Of a DNA stretch of 64,000 nt, positions 18,249 to 26,667 are shown piece by piece (position 1 is the first letter of the stretch; each line of letters begins with the position of its first letter). A program made the translations under genes and the position numbers. Source of the DNA: Solilutibacter pythonis (GTDB taxonomy: Bacteria; Pseudomonadota; Gammaproteobacteria; Xanthomonadales; Xanthomonadaceae); assembly GCF_003697345.1 (NCBI RefSeq), contig NZ_RFLY01000002.1:124001-188000 (forward strand). The letters run 5' to 3'. The notes beneath the pieces are model-generated. The model made no database searches and was not told the DNA's origin. It was given only the letters and a program-made list of their open reading frames with translations.

Positions 18249-18898
18249 GCCGTGGCCTCCCAGTGCGCGCGCGTCATCACCAGCTCGCGGGTGCGCACCG
18301 GCGGGGCGGCATAGGCGCCGTGGGTGGTGACGAGCGTCGCGCCGCCATCGCGGAGATGGTCGACGATCAGCCGGTTGACCAGCTCGATGCCATCCAGGTC
18401 GAGGTTGGCGTACGGCTCGTCGAGCAGCCACAGCGGCGCCGGCGACAGCCACATCCGAGCCAGGGAGAGCCGCTTCTTCTGCCCGGCCGAGAGCGTTCGC
18501 GCCGGGCTGTCCTCGTAGCCCGCCAGGCCGACCCGCGCCATCGCCTGATCGAATCCGCGCTCGCCGCGGCGGCCGTGCAGGGCGCAGAGGAATTCGAGGT
18601 TTTCCAGCGCGGAGAGATCGGCCTTGAAAGCGGGCAGGTGGCCGAGGTAGGCGATGGCCCGCGCGCGCGATTCGCGGTCGGCGGCGTGGCCGGCGATGTC
18701 CAGCGTGCCGGTGTCGGCGCGCAGCAGCCCGGCGAGGATGCGCAGCAGGGTGGTCTTGCCGACGCCGTTGTCGCCACGCACCAGCAGCGCCTCACCGGCC
18801 TCCACCACGAAATCCAGCGGCCCGAACAACGGTTCCTCATTACGGGAGAACGACAGGCCGCGCACGGCGAAGAGGGGCGAGGAAGGCGTGGGCGGCAC
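18245..18898 (-). CDS. ccmA: Heme exporter ATP-binding protein CcmA
   Basis: A 217-residue ABC ATPase with Walker A GDNGVGKT (42-49), signature LSAGQKKR and Walker B LWLLDEP, all intact. It energises the CcmABCD heme-handling complex. It is the first gene of the ccm set, beginning 77 bases from the divergent aminotransferase gene, so the operon promoter must lie in that short interval. Confidence 0.95.
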   Translation of the reverse strand: MPPTPSSPLFAVRGLSFSRNEEPLFGPLDFVVEAGEALLVRGDNGVGKTTLLRILAGLLRADTGTLDIAGHAADRESRARAIAYLGHLPAFKADLSALENLEFLCALHGRRGERGFDQAMARVGLAGYEDSPARTLSAGQKKRLSLARMWLSPAPLWLLDEPYANLDLDGIELVNRLIVDHLRDGGATLVTTHGAYAAPPVRTRELVMTRAHWEATA

Positions 18899-18975
18899 GG
18901 TGGGCGGGCGCGGAAAGGGGCTTCATCTTAACTTGCGCCGCGTACACTCGGATTTCCTCACCCCGGCAGCACCCG

Positions 18976-20118
18976 ATGCAGAGCAAGCTTCCCAAGGTCG
19001 GCACTAACATCTTCACCGTCATGTCGCAACTGGCCGTCGAGCACAAGGCGGTCAACCTGGGCCAGGGCTTTCCCGATTTTCCGCCGCCCGCGCGTTTGAT
19101 CGACGCGCTGGAGCGCGCTATGCGCGCCGGCGACAACCAGTACGCGATGATGACCGGCACCCCGCGCCTCAGGCGGGCGATCGCCGACAAGACCGAGCGC
19201 ATGTACGGCGTGTGTCCCGACGCGGATGGCGAGATCACCGTCACCAGCGGCGGCTCTGAGGCGATCTTCGATGCGGTGCAGGCGGTGGTGTCGGCGGGTG
19301 ACGAGGTGATCGTGCTCGATCCCTGCTACGACATCTACGAGCCGGCGATCGAGCTGGCCGGCGGCCGCGCGGTGCACGTCGCGCTGGATGCCGAAACCTT
19401 CGCGCCCGACTGGCGGAAAGTGCGCGAGGCGGTGACGGCGCGCACCCGCCTGATCATCGTCAACAGCCCGCACAACCCGTCCGGGGCGATGCTCGGCGAG
19501 GCCGACATGCGAGAGCTGGCCGACATCGTGGTCGGGCACGGGTTGTGGCTGATCTCCGACGAAGTCTACGAGCACATCGTGTTCGACGGCGCCCGCCACG
19601 AATCGGCGTTGCGCCACCCGGCGCTGCGCGAGCGTGCTTTCGTCATTTCCAGTTTCGGCAAGACCTACCACTGCACCGGCTGGAAGGTCGGCTACGTGGT
19701 GGCGCCGCCACCGCTCACCGCCGAACTGCGCAAGGTGCACCAGTACAACACCTTCTGCACCTTCCATCCGGCGCAGACCGCGTTTGCCGAGATGATCGAG
19801 GCCGAACCCGGGCATTACGAGACGCTGGGCGCGTTCTACCAGGAAAAGCGCGACCGCTTCCGCCGACAGCTCGAAGGCACCAGGTTCCGCCCGCTGTCGG
19901 TGCCGGGCGGGTATTTCCAATTGGTCGATTATTCCGGACTCAGCGACATGAGCGATCTCGAATTCAGCCGCTGGCTGACCATCGAGCACGGCGTCACCGG
20001 CGTGCCGCTGTCGCCGTTCTACGCCGAGCCGCCGGCCGGGCAGCGCCTGCTGCGGCTGTGCTTCGCCAAGAGCGACGACACCCTCGATGCGGCCATCGAG
20101 CGGCTCGCGCGGCTCTAG
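18976..20118 (+). CDS. Methionine aminotransferase (YbdL-type), class I/II
   Basis: A 380-residue fold type I PLP enzyme. The PLP lysine is K229 in SSFGKTYHCTGWK; the Asn of NSPHNPSG and the SDEVYEH segment complete the cofactor site. The N-terminus (NIFTVMSQLAVEHKAVNLGQGFPDF) is typical of YbdL and of kynurenine/glutamine transaminase K, enzymes that transaminate methionine or 2-oxo-4-methylthiobutyrate. With the omega-amidase at 21937 and mtnA at 62599 this fits the last step of methionine salvage, with glutamine as donor. Substrate is inferred from family. Confidence 0.88.
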   Translation: MQSKLPKVGTNIFTVMSQLAVEHKAVNLGQGFPDFPPPARLIDALERAMRAGDNQYAMMTGTPRLRRAIADKTERMYGVCPDADGEITVTSGGSEAIFDAVQAVVSAGDEVIVLDPCYDIYEPAIELAGGRAVHVALDAETFAPDWRKVREAVTARTRLIIVNSPHNPSGAMLGEADMRELADIVVGHGLWLISDEVYEHIVFDGARHESALRHPALRERAFVISSFGKTYHCTGWKVGYVVAPPPLTAELRKVHQYNTFCTFHPAQTAFAEMIEAEPGHYETLGAFYQEKRDRFRRQLEGTRFRPLSVPGGYFQLVDYSGLSDMSDLEFSRWLTIEHGVTGVPLSPFYAEPPAGQRLLRLCFAKSDDTLDAAIERLARL

Positions 20119-20180
20119 ACGCGGATGCCAGGGCGGACGCGATGACGGAACATTCGGCCCGCCTCGAGGTCAGAACGACC

Positions 20181-21506
20181 ATGAAACCTCTGAACCTCGT
20201 CGCCATCGCCGCCGCGTTCGCCGTCGCCTCGCTGCTGGCCCTGTTCGCCCTGCGCCCGCCGCAGGCCGCCCCCTTGCTTCCCTCGGGAGAAAAACACATG
20301 ACAGCGGATACGCAAACCATTGTCTTCGGAATGGGTTGTTTCTGGGGAGCCGAGAAGCGGATGGCCGCGATACCGGGTGTCCTGGATGTCGAATCCGGCT
20401 ACGCCAACGGTGATGCGCCCGGGGCCGGCTACAACGACGTGCTGGCGCTGGAGCGTGAGATCAAGCGCGGCCGTTCCACCGCGCGCAACCATGCCGAGGT
20501 GGTGAAGGTTAGCTTCGACCCGAAGAAGGTGGAACTGGCGACCATCCTCGCCGCGTTTTGGGAAAACCACGACCCGACCCAGGCCGACGGGCAGGGCAAC
20601 GACATCGGCAGCAATTATCGCAGCGCCATCTACACCACCACGCCGGAACAGCTCGCCCTGGCGAAACAGACCCGGGACATCTACCAAGCCGCGCTGACCC
20701 GCGAGGGGTTCGGCCCGATCGTCACCGAGATCGAGCCGCTCAAGGCTTATATCCGGGCCGAGGAATACCATCAGGACTACCTGGTGAAGAACCCGAAGGG
20801 TTACTGCGGGCTGGGCGGCACCGGGGTGAAGTACGCGATCGAAGGCGAATCCGGCGGCGCGCACAAGCCGCTCGATCCCACCACGCTCGATGCCAAGCGG
20901 CAACTGGTGGTGTTCGAGGCGGAAAACTGCCCGTATTGCGAGAAGTTCAAGGCCGACGTACTCGACCATTGGCGGGCCGAGGTGCCGGTGGCGCGTTCGC
21001 TCTCGTCGCAACCGCCAGTGGGCTGGCGGCTGGAGAAGGCGTTGTTCGCCACCCCGACCATCGTGCTGTTCGAAAACGGCCGTGAAGTTGCCCGCTACAC
21101 CGGCTACGACGGCGACCGGGCGTGGTTCTGGAAATGGTTGGGCTTCCACCTGCTGACGCCCGAACAGCAGCGCATCGCCTTCGAGCAAGGCACCGAGCGG
21201 CCCGGCAGCGGTTCGCATCTGGACGAGAAGCGGGCCGGTACCTACGTCGACCCGATCACCGGCGCGCCACTGTTCCGCTCCGATGCCAAGTTCGATAGCG
21301 ATAGCGGCTGGCCCAGCTTCTTCAACCCGGTCGAGGGTGCGCTGGAAATGCGCACGGACAACAGCCTCGGTATGCGCCGGGTGGAGGTGCTCAGCAAGAG
21401 TTCGGGCATCCATCTCGGCCACGTTTTCGACGATGGGCCGCCGCCCACCGGCAAGCGCTACTGCATCAACGGCAACGTGTTGAAGTTCGTTCCGGACGCG
21501 CCCTGA
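20181..21506 (+). CDS. msrAB: Trifunctional methionine sulfoxide reductase: MsrA-thioredoxin-MsrB fusion
   Basis: A 441-residue exported or membrane-anchored repair enzyme. An N-terminal hydrophobic segment (about 6-28) is followed by MsrA (about 46-210; GMGCFWG with Cys53, resolving Cys in GYCGLGG), a thioredoxin-like domain (about 220-300; CPYC at 250-253 and the cis-Pro segment FATPTIVLF) and MsrB (about 310-438; RYCINGN with Cys428). MsrA and MsrB reduce S- and R-methionine sulfoxide. The MsrB part lacks the zinc CxxC pairs and has only one Cys, so the internal CPYC may act as its resolving thiol. ATG 20181 gives the membrane segment; 20298 would give a cytoplasmic form. Confidence 0.9.
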   Translation: MKPLNLVAIAAAFAVASLLALFALRPPQAAPLLPSGEKHMTADTQTIVFGMGCFWGAEKRMAAIPGVLDVESGYANGDAPGAGYNDVLALEREIKRGRSTARNHAEVVKVSFDPKKVELATILAAFWENHDPTQADGQGNDIGSNYRSAIYTTTPEQLALAKQTRDIYQAALTREGFGPIVTEIEPLKAYIRAEEYHQDYLVKNPKGYCGLGGTGVKYAIEGESGGAHKPLDPTTLDAKRQLVVFEAENCPYCEKFKADVLDHWRAEVPVARSLSSQPPVGWRLEKALFATPTIVLFENGREVARYTGYDGDRAWFWKWLGFHLLTPEQQRIAFEQGTERPGSGSHLDEKRAGTYVDPITGAPLFRSDAKFDSDSGWPSFFNPVEGALEMRTDNSLGMRRVEVLSKSSGIHLGHVFDDGPPPTGKRYCINGNVLKFVPDAP

Positions 21507-21592
21507 CTATTTCCCGGCGTGATCGGCTTGGCGGGGCGCGACTCGATGGTCCGCGCCCCCTGGGTTTCGGCCTGGCCGCCGGGCTTGACTCG

Positions 21593-21811
21593 TCAACCGG
21601 TATGGCAGGCATTCGCACAGTAAAAACAGCCATTGATGCGAGAATTCGGCCAGCGGCGCTTCGCCTCCGCGACCGCGCCCTGGCAGTCAGCGTGATATCC
21701 AAGATCAATCTGATTCGAAGCGGCGGGCATGTAGGTACAACCGATCGTTACGTTGTGTACCTCATGGTCTCCGTTCGTCTGTGGGTTGGCGTTGAGGATG
21801 AACTTCGGCAT
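21593..21811 (-). CDS. Small conserved Cys-rich protein, function unknown
   Basis: A 72-residue cytoplasmic protein starting MPKFILNANPQTNGDHEVHN. It contains six cysteines, with a C-terminal GCFYCANACHTG cluster and an earlier GCTY and DC, an arrangement suggesting zinc binding. I recognise it as a widespread small conserved family without a known function. The ATG at 21811 was chosen because conservation, as I recall it, begins there; an upstream ATG at 21892 adds unlikely sequence. It is convergent with msrAB and divergent from the omega-amidase gene. Confidence 0.7.
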   Translation of the reverse strand: MPKFILNANPQTNGDHEVHNVTIGCTYMPAASNQIDLGYHADCQGAVAEAKRRWPNSRINGCFYCANACHTG

Positions 21812-21936
21812 ATTCGTGGTTTCCGTGAAAAGAGGGTCTGCCTTTGATGGCGGGCCAATTTTGATGACGGGCCGTCTCATGGACCGAGACACGGGCGTCC
21901 GTTTCTCCGCTGACGATCGATATCCGAGGATTTTTG

Positions 21937-22734
21937 ATGAACGATCTGCGTATTTCCCTCGTTCAAGGCGACACCCGCTGGCACGACCCTGCCGGCAATC
22001 GCGCCTGCTACGGCGAATCGATCTCGCACCTGAAAGGCTTGACCGATCTGGTGATCCTGCCGGAAACCTTCACCAGCGGCTTTTCCAACGAAGCCATCGA
22101 GAGCGCCGAGGGCATGGACGGCCCGACCGTCGCCTGGCTGCGCGCGCAGGCGGCGCTGCTCGATGCCGCGGTCTGCGGCAGCGTTCAGCTGAAGGTGGCG
22201 GGCGCGGTGTTCAACCGCCTGCTGTTCGTCACCCCCGACGGCGCGGTCGCGCACTACGACAAGCGCCACTTGTTCACCTTCGCCAACGAGCACGAACGTT
22301 ATGCCGCCGGCCGCGCGCGGTTGAGCGTCGAATGGCGCGGTTGGCGCATCTGCCCGCTGGTGTGCTACGACTTGCGATTCCCGGCGTTCTCGCGCAACCG
22401 CTTCGATGTCGAACGCCCCGGCGCACCGGACTACGACCTGCTGATCTATGTCGCCAACTGGCCGGCGGCGCGCGCATATCCATGGAAGACACTGCTGGCG
22501 GCGCGGGCGATCGAGAATGTCTGCTACGTCGCTGGCGTCAATCGCGTCGGCCGCGACGGCAATGGGCTGGAGTACGCCGGCGACAGCAGGGTGGTGGATT
22601 TTCTCGGCCACTCGGTCAGCGAGGACGGCCCGCGCCCGCTGGTGAGCACCACCACCCTGCAATGGGACGAACTGCAAGCGTTTCGTGAGCGTTTCCCGGC
22701 ACTGCGCGATGGCGATGTCTTCACGCTGGCCTGA
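21937..22734 (+). CDS. Omega-amidase (YafV/Nit2-type nitrilase superfamily)
   Basis: A 265-residue carbon-nitrogen hydrolase. The Glu-Lys-Cys triad is complete: E43 (LPETFTSGF), K109 (YDKRHLF) and C143 (LVCYDLRFP). This subfamily hydrolyses 2-oxoglutaramate and 2-oxosuccinamate, the keto-amides left when glutamine or asparagine serve as amino donors, which makes the neighbouring YbdL-type transamination irreversible. A GAGGA Shine-Dalgarno supports the ATG at 21937 rather than the TTG at 21934. It lies downstream of msrAB, with the small minus-strand gene between. Confidence 0.88.
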   Translation: MNDLRISLVQGDTRWHDPAGNRACYGESISHLKGLTDLVILPETFTSGFSNEAIESAEGMDGPTVAWLRAQAALLDAAVCGSVQLKVAGAVFNRLLFVTPDGAVAHYDKRHLFTFANEHERYAAGRARLSVEWRGWRICPLVCYDLRFPAFSRNRFDVERPGAPDYDLLIYVANWPAARAYPWKTLLAARAIENVCYVAGVNRVGRDGNGLEYAGDSRVVDFLGHSVSEDGPRPLVSTTTLQWDELQAFRERFPALRDGDVFTLA

Positions 22735-23099
22735 AGCTCTGGTGAGGTTGATGAAGGGGCCGCCTTGCGGCCGGGAGGGCGAAGACTCGACAGGCGTTTC
22801 CCCCAAATCCGGCCGGGCTTCAGGATCGCCCCTTCCTGAACTTGTCCGGACGCGTGCCCGATGATTTGGCTCGGCAAGCCTTCCCCGATGCTTGCCCGGC
22901 TTCGTTCGCGGGGAGCGGAGAGGTCGTCGTCATGCGTAAGACGGGGCGCCACTTGCGTGGGCATGATCGTCGGCTACGTAAGCGGCTTCTCTTCATCCGC
23001 GATCCCGCCTGCTGTGCCTAGCTGCCTGTTGCACAACGGCAGATGACGTCGGCGTTTGATCCCGAGCCGCCCGGTGTCCGTGATCAAGGGCCGGCTGGC
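22735..23099. other. Intergenic stretch without recognisable features
   Basis: About 365 bases between the omega-amidase gene and the tRNA-Asn promoter. Short frames exist but none has a Shine-Dalgarno or recognisable product, and I see no clear terminator. Confidence 0.5.
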
Positions 23100-23128
23100 T
23101 TGACCTGAATTCCATCGCCACCTATCAT
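23100..23128 (+). promoter_or_regulatory. Sigma-70 promoter of tRNA-Asn
   Basis: TTGACC (23100-23105) and TATCAT (23123-23128) are separated by 17 bases and lie 10 bases before the tRNA. Confidence 0.8.
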
Positions 23129-23138
23129 GCGCGCCTCC

Positions 23139-23215
23139 GCCCGAATAGCTCAGCCGGTTAGAGCACTTGACTGTTAATCAGGGGGTCGTTGGTTCGAGTC
23201 CAACTTCGGGCGCCA
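23139..23215 (+). tRNA. tRNA-Asn (anticodon GTT)
   Basis: A 77-nt tRNA with encoded CCA. The acceptor stem pairs GCCCGAA (23139-23145) with TTCGGGC (23205-23211), discriminator G. The anticodon loop CTGTTAA gives GTT. An accessory stretch with a decayed insertion sequence follows, but I found no repeat of the tRNA 3' end that would mark an attachment site. Confidence 0.97.
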
Positions 23216-23298
23216 TATGCATCATGTACTTAGGCCGCGCATCGTCGCGGCTTTCGTCTTTTGTGGGTTGCTGAAAACACGAAAGCAACATGGAAGCG

Positions 23299-23585
23299 TC
23301 ACCCTCGCTGCTTAGATCCCTTCCGTGTCTTCGGTGGCGTCGCATGCCCACGCTGCGCCAAGTATTCGCCCAGCAGCTCTGAGGCGTCACACCCAGAGCC
23401 TCAGCGAACTCCACTAGCTCAACGGCGTCGATGCGCCGCTCCCCGCGCTCGCACTTGGAGACGAAGGTCTGCGTGTTGCCAAGGCGCTCGGCCAGCTCGA
23501 TCTGCGTCACGCCCACCCGCTCGCGGGCCGCCTTCGGGACGGCCAGCAGGAATTGGTAATCGTGGTTATGAGTCGATTGGGCCAT
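23299..23585 (-). pseudogene. XRE-family HTH regulator, frameshifted
   Basis: The N-terminal 70 residues form a normal helix-turn-helix domain (RVGVTQIELAERLGNTQTF, then VSKCERGERRIDAVELVEF). After ALGVTPQ the frame goes wrong; shifting by one base near 23380 restores the expected ELLGEYLAQRGHATPPK and a stop at 23299-23301. Without the shift, translation runs into the antisense of tRNA-Asn. Either a real single-base loss or a sequence error explains this. It is divergent from the gene at 23677, with operator-like repeats between them. Confidence 0.7.
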
Positions 23586-23615
23586 CGAGCGGTGGCCGGC
23601 GGGTCACCGCTCGCT

Positions 23616-23657
23616 AGAGTCCGTATTGGATTAGTCAAAAATGGACTTTTTAGTCAC
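23616..23657. promoter_or_regulatory. Candidate operator region of the XRE regulator
   Basis: The interval between two divergent genes contains related elements: AGTCC/GGATT (23618-23632), AGTC/GACT (23633-23647) and TTAGTCA at 23631 repeated as TTTAGTCA near 23649. Such tandem inverted motifs are what a dimeric XRE repressor would bind. No protein-DNA evidence exists; this is pattern recognition. Confidence 0.35.
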
Positions 23658-23676
23658 ATTGGCTCGGCGAGGGGGC

Positions 23677-24153
23677 ATGAAGCGGATAGGGGTTCTTTGG
23701 GTCGTTCCGGTGGCCTTGGCCTGGATCGGGTCGAGGCTGATGCCGCGCAGTGAGCTTGTGGTTGCCAAGGCGCCCGCAGTAGTGGCCGAGGTGCCGGAGA
23801 AGCAGGCACAAGAAACCGAGGCACCGAAGCCAGAGCTGGATCGCCCAATGACGGCAGCGGAGAAGAAGGCGCAGCAGGAGAAGTGGTTCGGCGCAGAGAC
23901 GATCGTGGCGGCCGAGCGCGCGGTGAGGGGTGAGCTGAAGGACCCTGACGCCGCGCAGTTCCGGAATGTGCGCGCCAACTACACGGAGGAGTTCGGCGTG
24001 GCGGCCTGCGGCCGGGTCAACGCTGAGAATGACTTCGATGGATACACGGGCTTCCGGCGCTTCGTCTCCAGCGGCAAGCGCGTGATCCTTGAGGGGGCGG
24101 GACAACATCACCGACGTATAGGCGGGTACCTGTCTTTGATGCGATTGCCATGA
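23677..24153 (+). CDS. Hypothetical membrane-anchored protein, possibly altered at the C-terminus
   Basis: A 158-residue protein with an N-terminal membrane segment (KRIGVLWVVPVALAWIG), a charged Ala/Pro/Glu/Lys linker (about 30-75) and a small domain (about 80-140) with ERAVRGELKDPDAAQFRNV and CGRVNAENDFDGYTGF. This domain is familiar from hypothetical proteins of mobile and accessory regions; its function is unknown. The last 20 residues look atypical. Removing one G from the run near 24090 would instead end the protein at RDNITDV and a TAG, so a frameshift is possible. The IS3-type element starts 25 bases downstream. Confidence 0.55.
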   Translation: MKRIGVLWVVPVALAWIGSRLMPRSELVVAKAPAVVAEVPEKQAQETEAPKPELDRPMTAAEKKAQQEKWFGAETIVAAERAVRGELKDPDAAQFRNVRANYTEEFGVAACGRVNAENDFDGYTGFRRFVSSGKRVILEGAGQHHRRIGGYLSLMRLP

Positions 24154-24208
24154 AACGATAAGGGCGCCGCGAAGATTTGGCCCGCTGCCGGCTTTTTCGG
24201 ACACCAGG

Positions 24209-25070
24209 TTAAGCTAGCCTGGCTTTCTCCTCGAACTCGACGGGGCTCATATAGCCCAGTGTCGAGTGCCGTCGCCGGGGATTGTAGAGGTGCTCGATGT
24301 AATCGAACCATCGGCCCTTGCCTCATCCCCCGTCCTGTAGACCTTGCGGGTTGTCCGTTTGGTTTTCAGTGACGAGAAGAATCTCTCCATCGCAGTATTG
24401 TCCCGGACGTTGCCCGACCGGCTCATCGAGCAGGTGATGCCGTGGTCGGCCATCAGCCACCGAAACTGCTCGCTCGTATATTGGCCGCCCTGGTCGCCGT
24501 GGTGCAGCGCCCGTCGGGTCGAACTCCGCGCCAGATCGCCATGACGCGCGCGCCGGTGACGCGCTGAGCCGTCAGCTCCGCCTTCATCGTCCAGCCGATG
24601 ACGCGTCTGGAGAACAGGTCGACGATAGCCGCAACGTAGCGCCATCCTTCGGCGATCCAGATATAGGCGAAGTCGGCCGCCCACTTTTGGTTCGGGGTCG
24701 ATGTCTCGAAAGCGTGGTCGAGCAGGTCGTCCGACACCGTGGATCGCTCGTCTGCATCCTTCAGCAGCTCACGATGCCGCGGCCGGGCATGCAGTCCGTT
24801 CTGGCGCATGAGTCTCTCGATACGATGCAGGCCGCAGGAGAAACCCTCGGCCAGCACATCGTGCCAGGCACGGCGAGCACCATCATGGGTTCGGTCGTTG
24901 TTCTTGGAGTTGCGATCGATCGTCGTCACCAGTATCTCGTCGTGCCGGGAGCGGGTGCTGGGGACGCGGTTGAGCCGGACATGGAAGCCCGAGCGGAAGA
25001 CATCCAGCGCGTCGCACAGCCATGCCGCCGACCGGATGTTCCGGTGCTTCGCGATGAAAGTGAACCTCAT
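24209..25070 (-). pseudogene. IS3-family transposase OrfB, multiple frameshifts
   Basis: The integrase-type DDE transposase can be read only by changing frame at least twice (about 24520 and 24315). Pieces in order: N-terminal part with RFTFIAKHRNI and RRAWHDVLAEG, the first catalytic Asp in NQKWAADFAYIW, the second in LHHGDQGGQYTS, the Glu in DNTAMERFFSSLK, and the terminal YNPRRRHSTLGYMSPVEFEE ending at a TAA at 24209-24211. All three acidic residues survive, but no continuous protein does. Confidence 0.85.
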
Positions 25071-25359
25071 ATCGCCTCCCTCGCGAAGAAGGCTGCGACT
25101 TTTTTAGGATGCCGCGCTCCGTCTTCAGCTTCACCACTTCCTTGCGCAGCCGGTCAATTTCCCACGCTGCCGCTTCGGCTTCATCTACCCATGGTCGGGA
25201 AATGCATGCCGCGGATTCCTCGTCAGATCGCGCCCCATTCCACAGCACATTCTCATGGAGGTCGAGGTCGCTTGTTGCTTGCGCTACCGCAACACCTCGA
25301 TCTTTCGCCAGTCTTACCGCTTCAAGCTTGAACTCGTAGCTGAATTTCCTTCTCTGCAT
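25067..25359 (-). pseudogene. IS3-family OrfA, frameshifted
   Basis: Starts with the HTH part MQRRKFSYEFKLEAVRLAKD, typical of IS3-family OrfA. A middle section (about 25170-25260) is out of frame, where the expected family reading is TRNPRHAFP; the leucine-zipper-like EIDRLRKEVVKLKTERGIL is back in frame. At the end a run of A residues (CTAAAAAAG) needs a shift to read VAAFFAREAI and the stop overlapping the orfB ATG. Such an A-run is where programmed frameshifting makes OrfAB, but a base loss is equally possible. Confidence 0.8.
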
Positions 25360-25420
25360 TTCAGATATCCAGTTCCGTCAAACACCCTGTCTCGCTTTCC
25401 ACGAAACCGGCAGCGGGCCA

Positions 25421-25722
25421 CGCCTTGGAGCGACCTTCGATGTGGAACGCGCCTCGATGGTCGGCATTCTTCAGGATATGCCGCGGGTGTTCTTTTTTTA
25501 AGCGTGAACTATCCCGCATGACTGCCGAGAGCCAGCCCAGTGTCAATCAGGCGATGGCTGAAGGAAAGCGGGTGAGGGCGGTCGTCACCGCCACCGGCGA
25601 GCTATCAATTTCGAGTTCAAGACCGAATAGCTGAAATTCGTCCTATCGGACAAGCATCATGAACGCAAAACTACTTATCTATTGTTCATGATATGGTTTG
25701 GCCCTGACTTCAGGGGATAGTG
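25421..25722. other. Intergenic stretch between the insertion sequence and a lipoprotein gene
   Basis: About 300 bases. A 38-codon frame beginning MTAESQPSVNQAM (near 25518) ends before the lipoprotein gene, without Shine-Dalgarno support. AT content is a little higher than in neighbours. Nothing else recognised. Confidence 0.4.
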
Positions 25723-26397
25723 ATGAAACATCTATCATGCGTGGCCATCATCATGATGATGGCTGGATGCGCCAGCATCACGAAAGGAACGACTCAATCC
25801 ATCAGGTTCGATACGGTACGCCCCGATGGGGTGGCGGTTGAAGGCGCGGAATGCACGGCTACCAACGGCAAGCGCGCAACCACCTTCCGCTCCGGTCTTG
25901 AGGTGCGGATTAGGCGCGACAAAAGTGATCTGAACATCGAATGCAAAAGCGCTGGCCTCCCTGACGCTGAAGGGCGGCTGGTTTCCAACCTCAATTACGC
26001 GGGCTTGGGGAACATTCTTATCGGCGGCCTGGTGGGGATGGCAGTGGATGCCGGGACTGGCGCGAACCACTCCTACCCCGCTTGGGTCAGGCTGGTATTC
26101 GGGGAATACCGCTCCTTTGACCGCCGCAACGACGAAACACGCAAGCCCATGCTTGGGGTATTGGTCGGGGGCGTGCAGCCTAACGTCGTTGCGCAGGCAG
26201 ATCCTGGTCTGCCAGAGGTCGCAACCACCGCACCGGCGCAGGTTCCCGCTGCCGCCTCTGGCTCCAACTCGGCACCAACCACTGTGGGCACTGAAGAATC
26301 GAATCGGAAATCATCGGCAGGACAGGAAGCTCCTACCCTGGTACCTGTGCCGTCTGCTGTGCCATTTCGTAACTGGCGGAACTGGAAGCCGGACTGA
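25723..26397 (+). CDS. Putative lipoprotein, accessory
   Basis: A 224-residue protein with a lipoprotein signal peptide (MKHLSCVAIIMMMAGC, Cys16), then ASITKGTTQSIRFDTV, a segment common to phage- and genome-encoded lipoproteins that start CASI-x-GT-x-QS. A glycine-rich hydrophobic stretch (about 92-110, GNILIGGLVGMAVDAGTG) follows, and the C-terminal 80 residues are Pro/Ala/Ser/Thr-rich and probably disordered. AGGGG at 25711-25715 gives a Shine-Dalgarno for ATG 25723 (a GTG at 25720 is also in frame). Function unknown. Confidence 0.7.
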   Translation: MKHLSCVAIIMMMAGCASITKGTTQSIRFDTVRPDGVAVEGAECTATNGKRATTFRSGLEVRIRRDKSDLNIECKSAGLPDAEGRLVSNLNYAGLGNILIGGLVGMAVDAGTGANHSYPAWVRLVFGEYRSFDRRNDETRKPMLGVLVGGVQPNVVAQADPGLPEVATTAPAQVPAAASGSNSAPTTVGTEESNRKSSAGQEAPTLVPVPSAVPFRNWRNWKPD

Positions 26398-26667
26398 TCT
26401 TGGTTAAGCGCTAAAGTAGGTATATGGCGAAGCAGTGTTGAAGCATGGATGCGCCTCTACTTTTCCCCGAAGCTTTCGTGGTCTCTCATTGGGGCCGCCG
26501 CCGAAGCCCTGTTGCAGTCATCCCGCACGTTTTCTATGCCAGTGCGCCCGCTGGAAGTCCGTGAATCCGGCGGTGGCGTGGAAATCACTCGGAAGCGGAT
26601 GCTGGCCGAACTCGCCGCACTGAGCGCCGGTGCCGGCATGGCCAAAGGCGCGCTGCCGGTTTGCGCT

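Larger units (their letters stand above)
24178..25420 (-). mobile_element. Decayed IS3-family insertion sequence
   Basis: About 1.24 kb on the minus strand with IS3-type orfA and orfB remnants. Terminal inverted repeats of 17 bp match at 16 positions: 24178-24194 (TGGCCCGCTGCCGGCTT) and the complement of 25404-25420. Ends are TG...CA as usual. No 3-4 bp target duplication is seen at these borders. Several frameshifts in both frames make the element inactive unless supplied in trans. Confidence 0.85.

Noticed and set aside
23178-23300. C-terminal extension of the XRE regulator ending APEVGLEPTTP
   Set aside because: This peptide is the antisense reading of tRNA-Asn, a well-known false translation; the real gene ends at 23299 in another frame.
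24170-25428. Target site duplication for the IS3-type element
   Set aside because: Bases flanking the inverted repeats (ATT on the left, CGC on the right) do not match, so no duplication is claimed.
23139-26397. tRNA-Asn-integrated genomic island
   Set aside because: No integrase gene and no second copy of the tRNA 3' end found; the accessory stretch is described without that claim.
26398-26667. Plus-strand frames between the lipoprotein and fimT
   Set aside because: No Shine-Dalgarno and no recognisable domain; they run antisense into fimT.
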